NCBI GenBank assembly: GCA_048013815.1
Contig: CM106585.1
Location: forward strand, 3,100,001-3,164,000
Source: Setoptus koraiensis
Lineage: Eukaryota > Arthropoda
Direction of reading: 5' to 3'
DNA length: 64,000 bases
A program made the position numbers and the translations under genes. The notes under the pieces were generated by a model, which saw only the letters and a list, made by a program, of their open reading frames with translations, was not told the DNA's origin and made no database searches. Below are positions 12,743 to 22,900 of this stretch, in pieces (the first letter of the stretch is position 1; each line of letters starts with the position of its first letter).

Positions 12743-13611
12743 CCGGTGTTTATTCACGTGACTATGTAATCCTATGGAGGTTTGACTTAGTCAAATTTGT
12801 GAGAATCCTGCTAGACATTACACATGTATTCCTATGTAGATTCGACTTGGTCTATTATCGCTTCACTCGAAAATATTTCGTATGCAATTCTATGGAGATT
12901 TGACTAGGTCACATTTGTGCGCAGTTCGGTGGTGACAAATCGAACTTCAAAATTGAAAATTCGAATTTCTAATAAGAGTTTTAGCTGCTCGTTCAAAGTT
13001 AGTGGTTGAGTGTTCTTAGTTCTATGGTCAGAGTTCGGTGGTAACATTTCGAACTTCGGAATTCGAAATTGAAAATTCGGATTTCTGATGAGAGATTCAT
13101 CTGCTCGGTCAGAGTTCGATGGTCAGAGTTCGATGGTCAGAGTTCGATGGTCACATTTCGAACTTCGAAATTCGAAATTGAAAATTCGAATTTCTGATGA
13201 TAGTTCCATCTGCTCGTTCGATGTTCGATGGTCAGAGTTCCGTGGTGAGAGTTCTGTGGTGACGATTCGAAGTTCGAAATTCGAAAATTGAAGATTCGAA
13301 TTTCTGATGATAGTTTCATCTGCTCTGTCGAAGTTCGATGGTTGGAGTTCGAAGTTCGATGGTCAGAGTTCGGTGGTCAGAGTTCCATGGTCACATTTCG
13401 AACTTCGAAATTCGAAATTGAAAATTCGAATTTCTGATGATGGTTTCATCTGCTCTGTCGAAGTTCGATGGTTGGAGTTCGAAGTTCGATGGTCAGAGTT
13501 CGGTGGTCAGAGTTCTGTGGTCACAATTCGAAGTTCGAAGTTCGAAATTCGAAATTGAAAATTCGAATTTCTGATGATAGTTTCATCTGCTCTGTCGAAG
13601 TTCGATGGTTG
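12743..13611 (+). mobile_element. HINE interior with 103-109-bp tandem array
   Basis: Starts inside the HINE 5' block (TTTATTCACGTGAC), then runs of TTCGATGGTCA, TTCGAACTTCGAAATTCG and ATTCGAATTTCTGATGA units continue into the assembly gap. Both element ends are missing. Confidence 0.75.
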
Positions 13612-14111
13612 NNNNNNNNNNNNNNNNNNNNNNNNNNNNNNNNNNNNNNNNNNNNNNNNNNNNNNNNNNNNNNNNNNNNNNNNNNNNNNNNNNNNNNNNN
13701 NNNNNNNNNNNNNNNNNNNNNNNNNNNNNNNNNNNNNNNNNNNNNNNNNNNNNNNNNNNNNNNNNNNNNNNNNNNNNNNNNNNNNNNNNNNNNNNNNNNN
13801 NNNNNNNNNNNNNNNNNNNNNNNNNNNNNNNNNNNNNNNNNNNNNNNNNNNNNNNNNNNNNNNNNNNNNNNNNNNNNNNNNNNNNNNNNNNNNNNNNNNN
13901 NNNNNNNNNNNNNNNNNNNNNNNNNNNNNNNNNNNNNNNNNNNNNNNNNNNNNNNNNNNNNNNNNNNNNNNNNNNNNNNNNNNNNNNNNNNNNNNNNNNN
14001 NNNNNNNNNNNNNNNNNNNNNNNNNNNNNNNNNNNNNNNNNNNNNNNNNNNNNNNNNNNNNNNNNNNNNNNNNNNNNNNNNNNNNNNNNNNNNNNNNNNN
14101 NNNNNNNNNNN
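13612..14111. other. Assembly gap (500 N)
   Basis: A run of exactly 500 N, probably a fixed-size placeholder. It separates a HINE tandem array from the DEF8 coding region, so upstream DEF8 exons may lie in it. Confidence 0.99.
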
Positions 14112-14793
14112 CCGTTTGTGCCATTATGACGGAAGATACTATTGTTTCAAGTGCCATACAGGAGACGAAATGAGTCCAATACCAGCCAGAATAATCAGGA
14201 ATTGGGACTTTACACCCAAAGCTGTGTGTCGGACATCGTGGCACAAGATTTGTTTTATCAGAAACAAGCCAATATTGTTCAATTTATTCGAAATGAACTC
14301 AATGCTCTACGGATTTATTGATAGATTGATTGATATCAAACAAGTAAGAGAGAGTCTTAAGTCAATGCTCAATTATCTGAAATTCTGTGGCCAACCCCAG
14401 AGGCCTAAACTATCCTCAGTGCCAGCTCATTTCCTAAATGATGATCTTATCAAATATTACAGTTTGAACGACCTATTAAATATTCAACAAGTCTACGAGT
14501 CATTATGCTCGCTACAAGCAACATTGGAGCAGCACATTGTGAAATCCTGTGAATCTTGTAGAGGCAAAGGATTCTTTTGTGAAATGTGTAAAGACGAAGA
14601 GGATATACTATTCCCTTTTTCGCAAAATGCCTTAAGTTGTAATAAATGCAGCGCGGTTTATCATAAGAATTGTTATAACAGGAAGAAGAAGAATTGTCCT
14701 AAATGTATCAGACTGAAGAGAAAGGAAGAACAGTCAGAAATGCCTCCAGCTACCAGCTCGAAATCTTACGATTGTGCTGCTTCAAAAGAATAG
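14112..14793 (+). CDS. DEF8: DEF8 homologue, C-terminal part (Rubicon-homology domain)
   Basis: The frame enters from the gap and runs 226 codons to a stop. It begins LCHYDGRYYCFKCH, then IPARIIRNWDF, and ends with the zinc cluster CESCRGKGFFCEMC...LSCNKCSAVYHKNCY...CPKC. This cysteine and histidine order, and the IPAR(I/V)(I/V)xNWDF motif, match the Rubicon-homology (DUF4206) domain of DEF8 and its PLEKHM1/Rubicon relatives. Such proteins bind Rab7 or act on late endosomes and lysosomes; DEF8 helps place lysosomes in mammalian osteoclasts. The N-terminal half, including any C1 domain, is missing from the window, probably in or beyond the gap. No intron breaks the visible part. The tail after the zinc cluster is short and Ser/Lys-rich. 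A decayed partial copy lies 1.5 kb downstream. Confidence 0.9.
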
Positions 14794-14820
14794 ATATTAG
14801 ATTACTCATTCTGTCTATCG

Positions 14821-14826
14821 AATAAA
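14821..14826 (+). terminator. Polyadenylation signal AATAAA of DEF8
   Basis: AATAAA lies 28 bp after the DEF8 stop codon. Confidence 0.6.
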
Positions 14827-15240
14827 CTAAGAAATTCTTCAATATAAAACTCATCAATGAGCATTTCAAGCTCCTGCTTTCCTCGTTTGGAATCCTTGTT
14901 TACGTTTTTGTGACATCTTGTGGTATGAGTTGTGAGAATCAATTTCACTTTGTCATGATTCTTGTTGTTGCTACATCTCTAGACAGGTGTTATCAAGTCT
15001 GTTCTTACTTATTCAACATAGTACGCACGCAATACCTGCAATTACTATTACGTGCATTTGTTTATACATTGATTATTTGTTATTTTGTTGCCGCAAACCA
15101 GTTTCAACAGTGGATTATGTAATATATAAAGTGCTCAATTACTTGGAGACGTAGGCAAATAAAGAATGGAGGATAGTTGTTCATCAGAGTAAATAAGACA
15201 AACAGACAAAGTTTGAGTGTTGATAACTAGTTTGACATAT

Positions 15241-15423
15241 ATGTTACTCTTCGTGTTTCTTTCAATAGCTCAGATTGATAGTAGATGGAGAATTTGTCTT
15301 AAAAAACGATTAGCACAGTTTTGGATTTTGTGTGAACGATTATTTATCATGTTGCTGACAATTCCAAGAGTATCAACAATAACTACTGCAAGTGAACATA
15401 CAATCAGATCAGTTGATTTATAA
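15241..15423 (+). CDS. Possible small peptide, unidentified
   Basis: A 60-codon frame starting MLLFVFLSIAQIDSRW, with a signal-like hydrophobic start and a basic middle. It resembles no family I know. It sits in the host island between DEF8 and a better supported secreted peptide. Composition is ordinary AT-rich DNA, so this may be a chance frame. Confidence 0.2.
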   Translation: MLLFVFLSIAQIDSRWRICLKKRLAQFWILCERLFIMLLTIPRVSTITTASEHTIRSVDL

Positions 15424-15729
15424 GTTTTTAACTGATCCTGCGCATACCACTTATGACAGTACCAAGATAGTTCTGTTAGATTTAAACTTGTTCGAAGAAT
15501 TAACTTGTATAGCAGTTCATCGAAGTTTTTAACATTTCACATACCGGAGGATCGAATCGTGAAAAATCGGGTAGTGAAGATGATCTTTACCCTAATATTA
15601 CAAATAGTACAAATGACAAAATAAATGACAAAATAAACTATGCCGACAATAAGAAAGTAGCCCAGCCGAAAATACATTTCTTGGTGATAATTGCAAAAAT
15701 AATAAGCAAAAACTAGAGAAAAAAGAATC

Positions 15730-15945
15730 ATGAAACATATTATTTTGATCAATTTGCTACTGCTAGTGCTGGTGCCTACTATCTTCTTGGTATCTACGAT
15801 TTCTGGTAAGCCTTACAAAGGAGTTGGTACATCCCTTAGTCCAGAGCGAATTGCTGCCAAATTAAGTAAAGAATGGAACAAAGTTGTTGCCACCCAAACA
15901 ATTGGAACTTATCCTGTCAATGGTAGATTTCCAATAGCTGGTTAG
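15730..15945 (+). CDS. Small secreted peptide, unidentified
   Basis: A 71-residue frame beginning MKHIILINLLLLVLVPTIFL, a textbook signal peptide (short basic n-region, long Leu/Ile/Val core), with a likely cleavage near STISG-KPYKG. The mature part of about 45 residues has no cysteines and includes SLSPERIAAKLSKEWNKVV, probably helical, and ends PVNGRFPIAG. It is a single exon with an AATAAA at 16118-16123. No similarity to a named family is recognised; a neuropeptide-like or salivary-type secreted peptide is possible, but there are no dibasic-flanked repeats. The start is the first ATG and puts the signal sequence at the N-terminus. Confidence 0.5.
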   Translation: MKHIILINLLLLVLVPTIFLVSTISGKPYKGVGTSLSPERIAAKLSKEWNKVVATQTIGTYPVNGRFPIAG

Positions 15946-16234
15946 CTAGCCAGAAAGCAAAACAAAATCAATTTATCATAAAAGTCGATTACAATATTAA
16001 GATAAATCACTTTGGGGGTGCAACAGTAATGCATATGAGAGGCTACTAGTGAATTGGATAATTATCGCTCAAAAGAAGCATTATGGAGGTACTATTGTCC
16101 TCTGAAAGGTTTCGAAAAATAAAACGAAATCAAATTGGAAATATGGTTGGGAGTAATTTCCTGTAGAAATATTGCCGTGAAAAAACGTTTGAGTTGGTTT
16201 ATGGTCAGAAGTTCATGTTGATGTTCAGAATACT

Positions 16235-16430
16235 GGCTGGGTTGAGGCGAATATGATCGAGCATCGATGTGAGTGGGACACGGTGGAAGAGGATACGTTT
16301 TGTCAGAAGCGGGCCAAAATTGTTCAATTTGTTCTAAATGAATGAGTCGAAAAGAAATAAATTCAATGATATAGTGATTGATTTCAATCAAGTTGAAGAA
16401 AGTCTTTCGAGTGAGTCGGTGATTGTTCTG
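16235..16430 (+). pseudogene. Decayed partial copy of DEF8
   Basis: Bases 16250-16420 align with DEF8 at about 14218-14358: GTCAGAAGCGGGCCAAAATT against ATCAGAAACAAGCCAATATT, then the shared TTGTTCAATTT. In the DEF8 frame the intact gene reads LFNLFEMN and the copy reads LFNLF-stop-MN (stop at 16335-16337), then FNQVEESL against IKQVRESL. The copy lacks the zinc cluster and extends only about 55 codons. It is a segmental tandem duplicate or a retained duplicate exon that has lost function. Confidence 0.65.
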
Positions 16431-17034
16431 ATGGATCATGTTAGAAAGCGGGGCTTACCGCCATGTGTTGATTGTCAAGTGGGCTGTCTAGTCAAATTTC
16501 TGCGACAATACAAGTGCGATGGATTGGAAGATTTTTCAGGCAAAGCCATTGATTAAAGATGGCGGACTTTCCGTATTGCACGTTGTTTGTTTCAGATGTC
16601 GCTGCGATCGTTGGTCAGTTGGTTCTTCTTGTTCGTTACATCGGTTGTTCGTGTATCGGTACTGAACCAAGTTGCTGGAGAGCATGCGCATTGGCTATAA
16701 GTGGACGCGATTAGATTTGTTGGAACGATTCGACGAGCTCCATTCGAAGTGTGTGAGTCATTCGAATCAGTTCAGTCCGAAGCGATCCAATTCAATTCAA
16801 CACAATTCAACACAATTCGAATCGATTCGATCTGTTTGTCGTCAGAAATAAAAACTGCTTGAAATTGCAACAAGTGAACCAGCGTGCCAAGATCAGCCAA
16901 CTCACAATCACGTAAGAATCGTCGTAAAGAACAAGTAGCGCCATCAGTGAACATATTTTAAGATCGCATCAAGATGAAGCGTTGATAGCCAGACGACAGG
17001 TGAATACTGTGAAGTTCTCATTGCGTCTGTAGCC

Positions 17035-17122
17035 ATGGCAATGGTCGGCTCAAAATCAGACTATCTCCCATCAGTGGCATCGGACCAACAATTGCAGCAA
17101 ACATCAACCAACACAACAACAG
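17035..17122 (+). CDS. Probable first coding exon of an unidentified gene
   Basis: AGCCATGG is a good start context. The frame MAMVGSKSDYLPSVASDQQL runs 29 codons plus one base to a consensus AG|GTAAGT donor at 17122/17123 (phase 1). It is preceded by several hundred bases of GAATCGATTC-rich leader that looks like a 5' UTR. The first acceptor downstream that keeps phase is at 18984/18985 and opens directly into the Slit-like exon without a stop, so the two may belong to one transcript. The encoded residues are S, Q and T-rich with no signal peptide. It could instead splice to an exon outside the window. Confidence 0.45.
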
Positions 17123-17904
17123 GTAAGTCCAAACATTAATTATTATAACTCATGGATTGGCAATAGGGCACCTATGTGCCGCTTATCTAGTGCACCTCTC
17201 ATTCAGTAGTTCGCTTATAAATCAAATTTTCTGATGATTGAGGACTAAATAATCAAAGTGAGAGAGATGAGATTATCAAAGATGATGAAATCAAAATCTA
17301 AACGAGTCGACTGTTCGAATGAGTGTAGAAACCGAAACGGAAGTGCCACCCACTGGTTAACCGTGCTGATTTTGGCTTCGGTTCAATTAACCAATCCGGT
17401 TGACCATCGACATCTCTTGTTCGGAGGTCCTGGAACTAAAGACGAAGGTTGAACGATAAATAGCTCGAATTATCGATTCGAGCAGCGGGTCACTCAATTG
17501 GACTAGAGTTCTTGAAGGGCGCAACTATCTAAATATCCGACAGTGAATCTATTTGTCTCATTTGTCTCAAATGAGCTACCCGACATTCGCATGTCAGCCA
17601 ACCATCTAGCTTCAGTTGATACGCCGAGATACTTCGGTCGGCTTTGTAATCATATTCATGCGATTGTTCTCTACTTAAGATGAGTTTCCCCTGTAAACTA
17701 TCTCGAAAAAGGCAATGATGCCTGTTTGCTGGCTGGAGGCTGTTTGGTTGGCTGATGCTGACATGCATGCAGCATGCTGTAGTCCACAATATTTGATTGT
17801 CCATGACGAGATTTGCCAATTGCGCGATCAGTTTACGAGGATTAGACTGTTGGCACCAGTTTTCAACGATATACACGATACACTGTAGTTCTAGCGCGTG
17901 CTGT

Positions 17905-18700
17905 AGCGATCTTACTGATCACTTCGTGATCAGTCTTGATACACGGCTACACTAATTAAAAATGGTGTCAATAAGTAGTCTGATACTGTATCAAAAATTG
18001 ATTTCACATTCACTTTTGGCTACCAGCTGTTCGTTACCCAGTTTATCTTGACCCAAAACCATCTGGAAAATCGGTCTGGAATTGCGAAAACTTCCGGTTC
18101 CGTTTTTACGTGAACTTGTATCAAGAGAGCTGACAACCTTCTGTGAGACTTACCAGACTGTCGTTTCAAACAACACGATGAAGTAATTTTCAGTTCTGCA
18201 CAACTTCCGGTTTCCCAGTTATAATGATATTTCAGGAGTTGGGAGACCGGAAGTTAGAAAATTCAGCCTGCGATTGTTCTGAGTGCTCGGCATGCAGCCT
18301 CGTATCTTGGAGGCCGTCATATCTCCGTCGTCGCTTCCGCGACAACTGCACGCGACGGGAACCCTTCGGGTAGAGTTGATGAGCGCTCCGGGTTCCAGGC
18401 CTCGCCCTCAGCCATCCGCACTGACGATGTTTTTGAGTCCCTGTGTTAAAGTATCTAAACGTTACACATGAAACTCGTAAAATCGAGCGCTGTTCAAGCA
18501 ATAACAAAATGACGATGTGAGTCGTATTCGACCTAGAAAAACTCTGCCCCATTGAAAAATGTGACAGCGCTTTTATTGACTGTTTACTGTCTAGACCAAG
18601 TGCTAGACAGTATAATCTACACTTTTAAATTGATAATTTTGTGAGTGCAACCGTGTATCTCGACTGATCACCTCGTGATCAATCCCGGTACACAAAGCAC
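17905..18700. mobile_element. Unclassified DNA element with palindromic inverted ends
   Basis: Bases 17914-17950 (CTGATCACTTCGTGATCAG, then GATACACGGCTACAC) recur inverted at about 18646-18686 (GTGCAACCGTGTATC, then TGATCACCTCGTGATCA). The roughly 790 bp between include a Merlin fragment. Each end carries its own hairpin. No transposase is seen. Confidence 0.5.
18050..18431 (+). mobile_element. Merlin-derived MITE fragment
   Basis: Carries AAACTTCCGGTTCCG, a second ACTTCCGG arm and the shared block GGAGGCCGTCATATCTCCG with TTGATGAGCGCTCCGGG. Both termini are missing. Confidence 0.65.
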
Positions 18701-18984
18701 TAAGAACGGATCGTTACAGCTTTCTCATTCGAGTCTAGCTTGATTTTCTCACAATTTCAGATACAGCGATAGAATCCTAGTTTTGATGCTCGAAGCAAGT
18801 TCCATGGAAATGCGATAGATTCTCGTGCAGTAGCGATCAATGAGCGAATTACCTCAGCCGATTCAAATCCTAGACTCATCTAATGTCGCATCTTCAGAAA
18901 TTTTCAAATACTTGACAATAATATTGTGCTAACCGAATTTCTTTCCGTTTCCTTCCGTTTTGTTTTCTCTGGATTCCTGAATAG

Positions 18985-19523
18985 TATTCACTAATAATAG
19001 CGACTTCCGGCAGATCATGTCGACCATGGCGGCAGCACCCAGAGGAGCCACATCAAAAAATCCAGAATTTTCTAGGCAGGAGAATCCAAATGATGTGATC
19101 GAGAGGCTGCTTCAGCAAGGTAATGTACGATCATTGGTCGACGTTCAACATAGAAATAGTCAACTCGCCACAGTTGAAAAATCTTATCTCTCCGGCGGTA
19201 GTGATCATCGGCACTATGATCTGGATATTGCAAATTATTTGCCCAGAATACCCACATGTACGCGAAGGCGAATTAAACAGCATTACGAGGATGGTTTGGG
19301 CTGTAGATCGACACGGCAAATTAGGCTCAGTGAGTGTTCCGGGTCGTGTGGGAGCCAGTGTTGTCATGCAACAAAATTCAAACAGAAGCGCATAAGAATG
19401 CGTTGCCCTGATGATTCATACTATGTAAAAACAATTGACGTGATCAGAAAATGCTCCTATCATGCACCCCCCTTTAATTCGACCAGTCAATTCATTGGAG
19501 GCCCTACTGTAACCAGCAAATAG
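18985..19523 (+). CDS. slit: Slit-like C-terminal cystine-knot exon
   Basis: An open exon after acceptor ...TCCTGAATAG. The last 70 or so residues read CTRRRIKQHYEDGLGCRSTR, then ECSGSCGSQCCHATKFKQK, then YYVKTIDVIRKC. The CxGxCGxQCC core, the basic stretch and the (D/E)(I/V)(I/V)RKC ending match the CTCK module at the C-terminus of fly Slit (CVGGCGNQCC...LDIVRKCGC). Slit is a secreted axon-guidance ligand of Robo receptors; the module mediates dimerisation in related proteins. Oddly, the final CxC is CSY here, so one knot cysteine is absent, and no LRR, EGF or laminin-G exons are in the window. About 90 residues before the knot are unlike any Slit linker I know. Either this is the last exon of slit with very long introns, or a separate short knot protein using the exon at 17035. 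Confidence 0.6.
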
Positions 19524-19524
19524 T

Positions 19525-19530
19525 AATAAA
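19525..19530 (+). terminator. Polyadenylation signal after the Slit-like exon
   Basis: AATAAA two bases after the stop codon; it supports this being a terminal exon. Confidence 0.55.
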
Positions 19531-20245
19531 TATATAAGTCATCATTGGATCTGAAAAGACTCGTTAGTAATATATTCACAGCATGATTCTTATGATTCAT
19601 CATCCGATGTGGACAGCAAGTCATGAAGTCAAAGAGTATGCAAAGGATCCTGAAGTATTTGCCATTGTGCCCTCTTTGACAGGTTTCTCACCTCGAATTG
19701 TCTACGCCCCTCATTCTCTTCTTTACAGCCTCTTGCTTTCAATAGTGACAATTTAGTTCTTAGAGCTCTGCATTTTTTGGAAACAGTGATCCGTGAAGAG
19801 GAGAGCTTGATCTGCATCGTCTCAATCCTCTGCTTGTTCATAGATCATGTGTGCCACCAGGAATCGATAATTTTCCTAATCGTTCGAATTCCAGTTTAAC
19901 GTCTTTCTAACCGTGGCGATCTTTGGCATTTTTTGATAACAATCTTCCCGTTACGACACGTCCGTGTATTTTTCTCTCATTTTCATTCATTCAATTTTCG
20001 CTCTCAGCTCGATCAGTTGAGAACAGATAGTCTGTAGCCAGCCCCTTCTGACACTACCACCTAACTAGGTTACCTTGTTGGACAGTTACCTGTTGATGTC
20101 CATATGAACATGGACAGTCACGCGTTAGTATCCATGTCAGTATGGATGTTCACATCTTTCGTGTGCATTATGCCTACAGTGCCTTCATCAGTGCTCTCAA
20201 TCAGTTGGTCTGATGCGCAGCAATGACACGCTCTAATTGATTTAA
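19531..20245. other. Spacer, nothing recognised
   Basis: No coding, RNA or repeat signal that I can support; ordinary AT-rich sequence before a HINE end. Confidence 0.5.
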
Positions 20246-20618
20246 AGCGCTTAATTTTAATCAAGAAGCTATTGATGTGGGTCGGATGGATACGTCTATT
20301 CACGTAGGTGGAACAAATCTGGAAAAATAGCATGGTCAAGGCTTCACTATGAGGAACAAACTAGATTAATTTCGAACAATCAAAGCCTATGAAGTTGATC
20401 AGTTAAATTTAGGGAGAAACACTAACTAGACGCGATTAGCACGCTCAATGCTGAGATGCTAGCTAGATGAGTTAAGCACAGCAGAAGGCTACTGCTTAAT
20501 CAAGATCAATGACAATTCGAACTTCGAACTTAAAATTTCGATTTTCTGAAATGAGTTTCAGTTGCTTCGTCGAAGTTCGATGGTCAGAGTTCGATGGTCA
20601 CAAGTCGAACTTCAAAAC
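20246..20618 (+). mobile_element. HINE 5' end fragment
   Basis: Starts AGCGCTTAATTTTAATCAAG, includes the GTGGAACAAATC and AGCACAGCAGAAGGCT blocks and ends in one degenerate TTCGATGGTCA unit, fused to the next coding frame. Confidence 0.75.
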
Positions 20619-21503
20619 TTACAGTGAGAACATTTTCAGAAATTCTTGTGATACTGCTTCGCCATCGACGACTGACACCGAGTTATAAGGATCTTTGAAA
20701 GATTCGCCTACTATAGCCGTCCTATGAAGTACTTGGTGTCGATGCAATACCAGAGTTATTTCATTCGAGTTCGAACCAGGTGCTAGTCTAGCAGCTTGAT
20801 AATAAAGTCGAGGTACCGGTTGGGACGAAGTCCCTGGACTGGGCTCGGTAGAGTTTCTTTGGGAGTCCAATTCGAGTGTCAACCTCATCCTCTTATCTCT
20901 GTAGTTGCGGATGTTCTTGTTCAATACGATTGATACTGAACTATACGGGTCCTTGAAAGCTTCGCCTACTTTCGCCAATCTATGGAGCACTTGATGTCGG
21001 TGTACGAGCGTTATTTCGTTAGCGTTTGACCCAGGTATAAGTCTAGCCGCTTGGTAATATAGTCTAGCTACCGTGTCCCCTGGCTCGGCGTGACCAGCGA
21101 CCTTATTAGGCGTCCCTCTTAGTATTCTCCCATCACGGAAGAATTCAATTTTTCGATACGGTCTTTCGTATTTATCCTGGCTGGGTGGGTCACTCACGAG
21201 TATCACTTTATCTCTTTCCGGAACGTCCACCCTGGCTTCGGCAGCGACGTTTGCCGTCCTCTGAAGAATATCTGATGGCCAGTCGGCACAGTCTTGTGAA
21301 TGCGTTGGCCAGGACTCTAAAGGTATCCCTTCATTACAGAAATAACAACGGGTCTTGAGGTTGCGATGATACTTTCTTTCGCGTCTTGTGATGGGGATAA
21401 TTCTTAGAGGCTCTACCCCTGTATTATGTCCGCAAGGGCAATTCAGGTGTTCGTCTCTAGAATGACACGATTCGCATATAATTGTTTGACACTTGTCATG
21501 CAT
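20619..21503 (-). CDS. Zinc-finger protein with internal duplication, unidentified
   Basis: A 294-codon minus-strand frame. The N-terminus has two cysteine clusters, CQTIICESCHSRDEHLNCPC and CYFCNEGIPLESWPTHSQDC; C-x2-C...H-x3-C spacing is what one sees in RING-plus-TRAF/SIAH-type zinc modules, so a ubiquitin-ligase-like role is possible but unproven. After it comes a module containing YRKIEFFRDGRILRG, LYYQAARLIPGSN and AFKDPYSSVSIV; its second half recurs at the C-terminus (LYYQAARLAPGSNSNEITLV). The 3' end runs into HINE repeat DNA, so the last residues are probably not native. A second partial copy lies just upstream at 21523-21936. No introns are seen. Host gene, or a gene carried by an element, are both possible. 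Confidence 0.45.
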   Translation of the reverse strand: MHDKCQTIICESCHSRDEHLNCPCGHNTGVEPLRIIPITRRERKYHRNLKTRCYFCNEGIPLESWPTHSQDCADWPSDILQRTANVAAEARVDVPERDKVILVSDPPSQDKYERPYRKIEFFRDGRILRGTPNKVAGHAEPGDTVARLYYQAARLIPGSNANEITLVHRHQVLHRLAKVGEAFKDPYSSVSIVLNKNIRNYRDKRMRLTLELDSQRNSTEPSPGTSSQPVPRLYYQAARLAPGSNSNEITLVLHRHQVLHRTAIVGESFKDPYNSVSVVDGEAVSQEFLKMFSL

Positions 21504-21522
21504 TGTGGGTTCTAGAGGGACT

Positions 21523-21936
21523 TCATGGCTTGTTTAGTACGACTGATACTGAACTATACGGGTCTTTGAAAGCTTCGCCTACTTTGGCCGTTCTATGGAG
21601 CACTTGATGTCGATGTAGTACTAGCGTTATCTCGTTCGAGTTTGACCCAGGTACAAGTCTAGCCGCTTGATAATATAGTCTAGCCACAGAATCCCCCGGC
21701 TCGGCATGGCCAGCTACTTTATTAGATGCCCCTCTCAGTATCTTTCCGTCGCGGAAGGATTCGATTTTCCTGTAGGGTCTCTCATATTTATCTTGACTTG
21801 GCGGGTCGCTTACGAGGGTCACCTTATCCCTTTCCAGGACATCTACCCTGGGTTCTGACGCGACGTTCGCCGGTCTCTGTAGTATGTCGGATGGCCAATC
21901 AACGCAATCTTGCGAGTGTGTTGGCCAGGATTCCAA
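21523..21936 (-). CDS. Partial tandem copy of the zinc-finger gene
   Basis: 137 codons: WPTHSQDCVDWPSDILQRPA, then KYERPYRKIESFRDGKILRG and LYYQAARLVPGSNSNEITLV, ending SVVLNKP. It repeats about residues 60-200 of the 20619-21503 frame with roughly 85-90% identity, in direct orientation, and lacks the first cysteine cluster. Sequence upstream (to about 21970) still matches the CYFCNEG region. A recent local duplication seems likely. Confidence 0.45.
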   Translation of the reverse strand: MESWPTHSQDCVDWPSDILQRPANVASEPRVDVLERDKVTLVSDPPSQDKYERPYRKIESFRDGKILRGASNKVAGHAEPGDSVARLYYQAARLVPGSNSNEITLVLHRHQVLHRTAKVGEAFKDPYSSVSVVLNKP

Positions 21937-22013
21937 GGTTATACCCTCATTGCAAAAATAACATCGGTTTACTTAGAATTCGAGATTGAGCCTTGGAACG
22001 CAGTATGCAGTTA

Positions 22014-22180
22014 GTGATGGGGACTTGACTGGGACTGGCACCATGAAGTTGCAAGTCCCAGTCCGAAGACTGAGTCTGGACTTGGCGCAGTTAAGTCCAG
22101 ACTGCAGGTATGACTGCGCCAGTCCAAGTCCGTACTCGCAGTCGGACTTGGCGCAGTCCAGTCCGGACTATGGAGGTGAC
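22014..22180. repeat. Degenerate GGACT/AGTCC repeat tract
   Basis: Short inverted and direct units such as GGACTTGGCGCAGT, AGTCCAGACT and CAGTCCAAGTCCG alternate on both strands, so the tract can form many small hairpins. No coding support. Confidence 0.65.
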
Positions 22181-22204
22181 GCATAGTCTTAACATACGCC
22201 CCAC

Positions 22205-22900
22205 CTTAATTTTCAAACGTCCTCGTTTGAACTTCTCACTACAATGGTTGAGGTCCGCAGCCTCGAATTGATAGGGTTTCGTTTCGTACACATCGCATGT
22301 ACTTGAATATATAATATGAAGTGTGGTTATGTTTTACCTTTTTGTTATTTCTTCGCGTTACGGGTCTTATGTTACATTTTTTAATTAACCTGGTTTTGAT
22401 AGGGTACAGACATGATCTTTGACGTTTTATTTGACGAAAAGTAGTTTCTTTAGTTGTACATTTTGTGTTTTATTATAAATTTTTCTTTTTTAAAAAATAT
22501 GGTCAAGCGAGAGGAGGGATGTGGAGGACCGGAAGGGACTGCCGAACCCAATTATACAAGGTGAGTGAGAGAAGAGTGTCCATTTTATTTTGTACGGAAG
22601 ATTTGCAGTGTGGTTTTGGCTTGTCTTCTTGGTGTTTCTTTGCGTTACTGGTCTTAGGTTACATTTTTTAATTAACTTGTTTTTGAGAGGGTACTGCAGA
22701 CATGATCTTATACTAGTGAATTTTTATTCGACATTTTATTTGATTTTATTTTTGGTTGGTAGTTTCTTAGTAGCAGCCTCAAATTGATAGGGTTTCGTTT
22801 CGTACATATCACATGTACTTGAATATAATAGTTTCTGTTACATGTAGATCTCCATATCATCCGCAGTGTTATACGTCTACATTGGTTGAGGTCCGCAGCC
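22205..22900. repeat. Diverged duplicated segment, order shuffled
   Basis: TTGATAGGGTTTCGTTTCGT with CATGTACTTGAATATA occurs at 22268-22315 and 22787-22826, and TTACATTTTTTAATTAAC at about 22371 and 22660. The two blocks are in swapped order, so this is not a simple LTR pair. Confidence 0.55.

Noticed and set aside
13468-14111. Long frames running through the N gap
   Set aside because: Undetermined bases give no stops; only the part after 14112 is supported as coding.
22205-22900. Possible LTR pair
   Set aside because: The two repeated blocks are in swapped order and no TG...CA ends or target duplication are seen.
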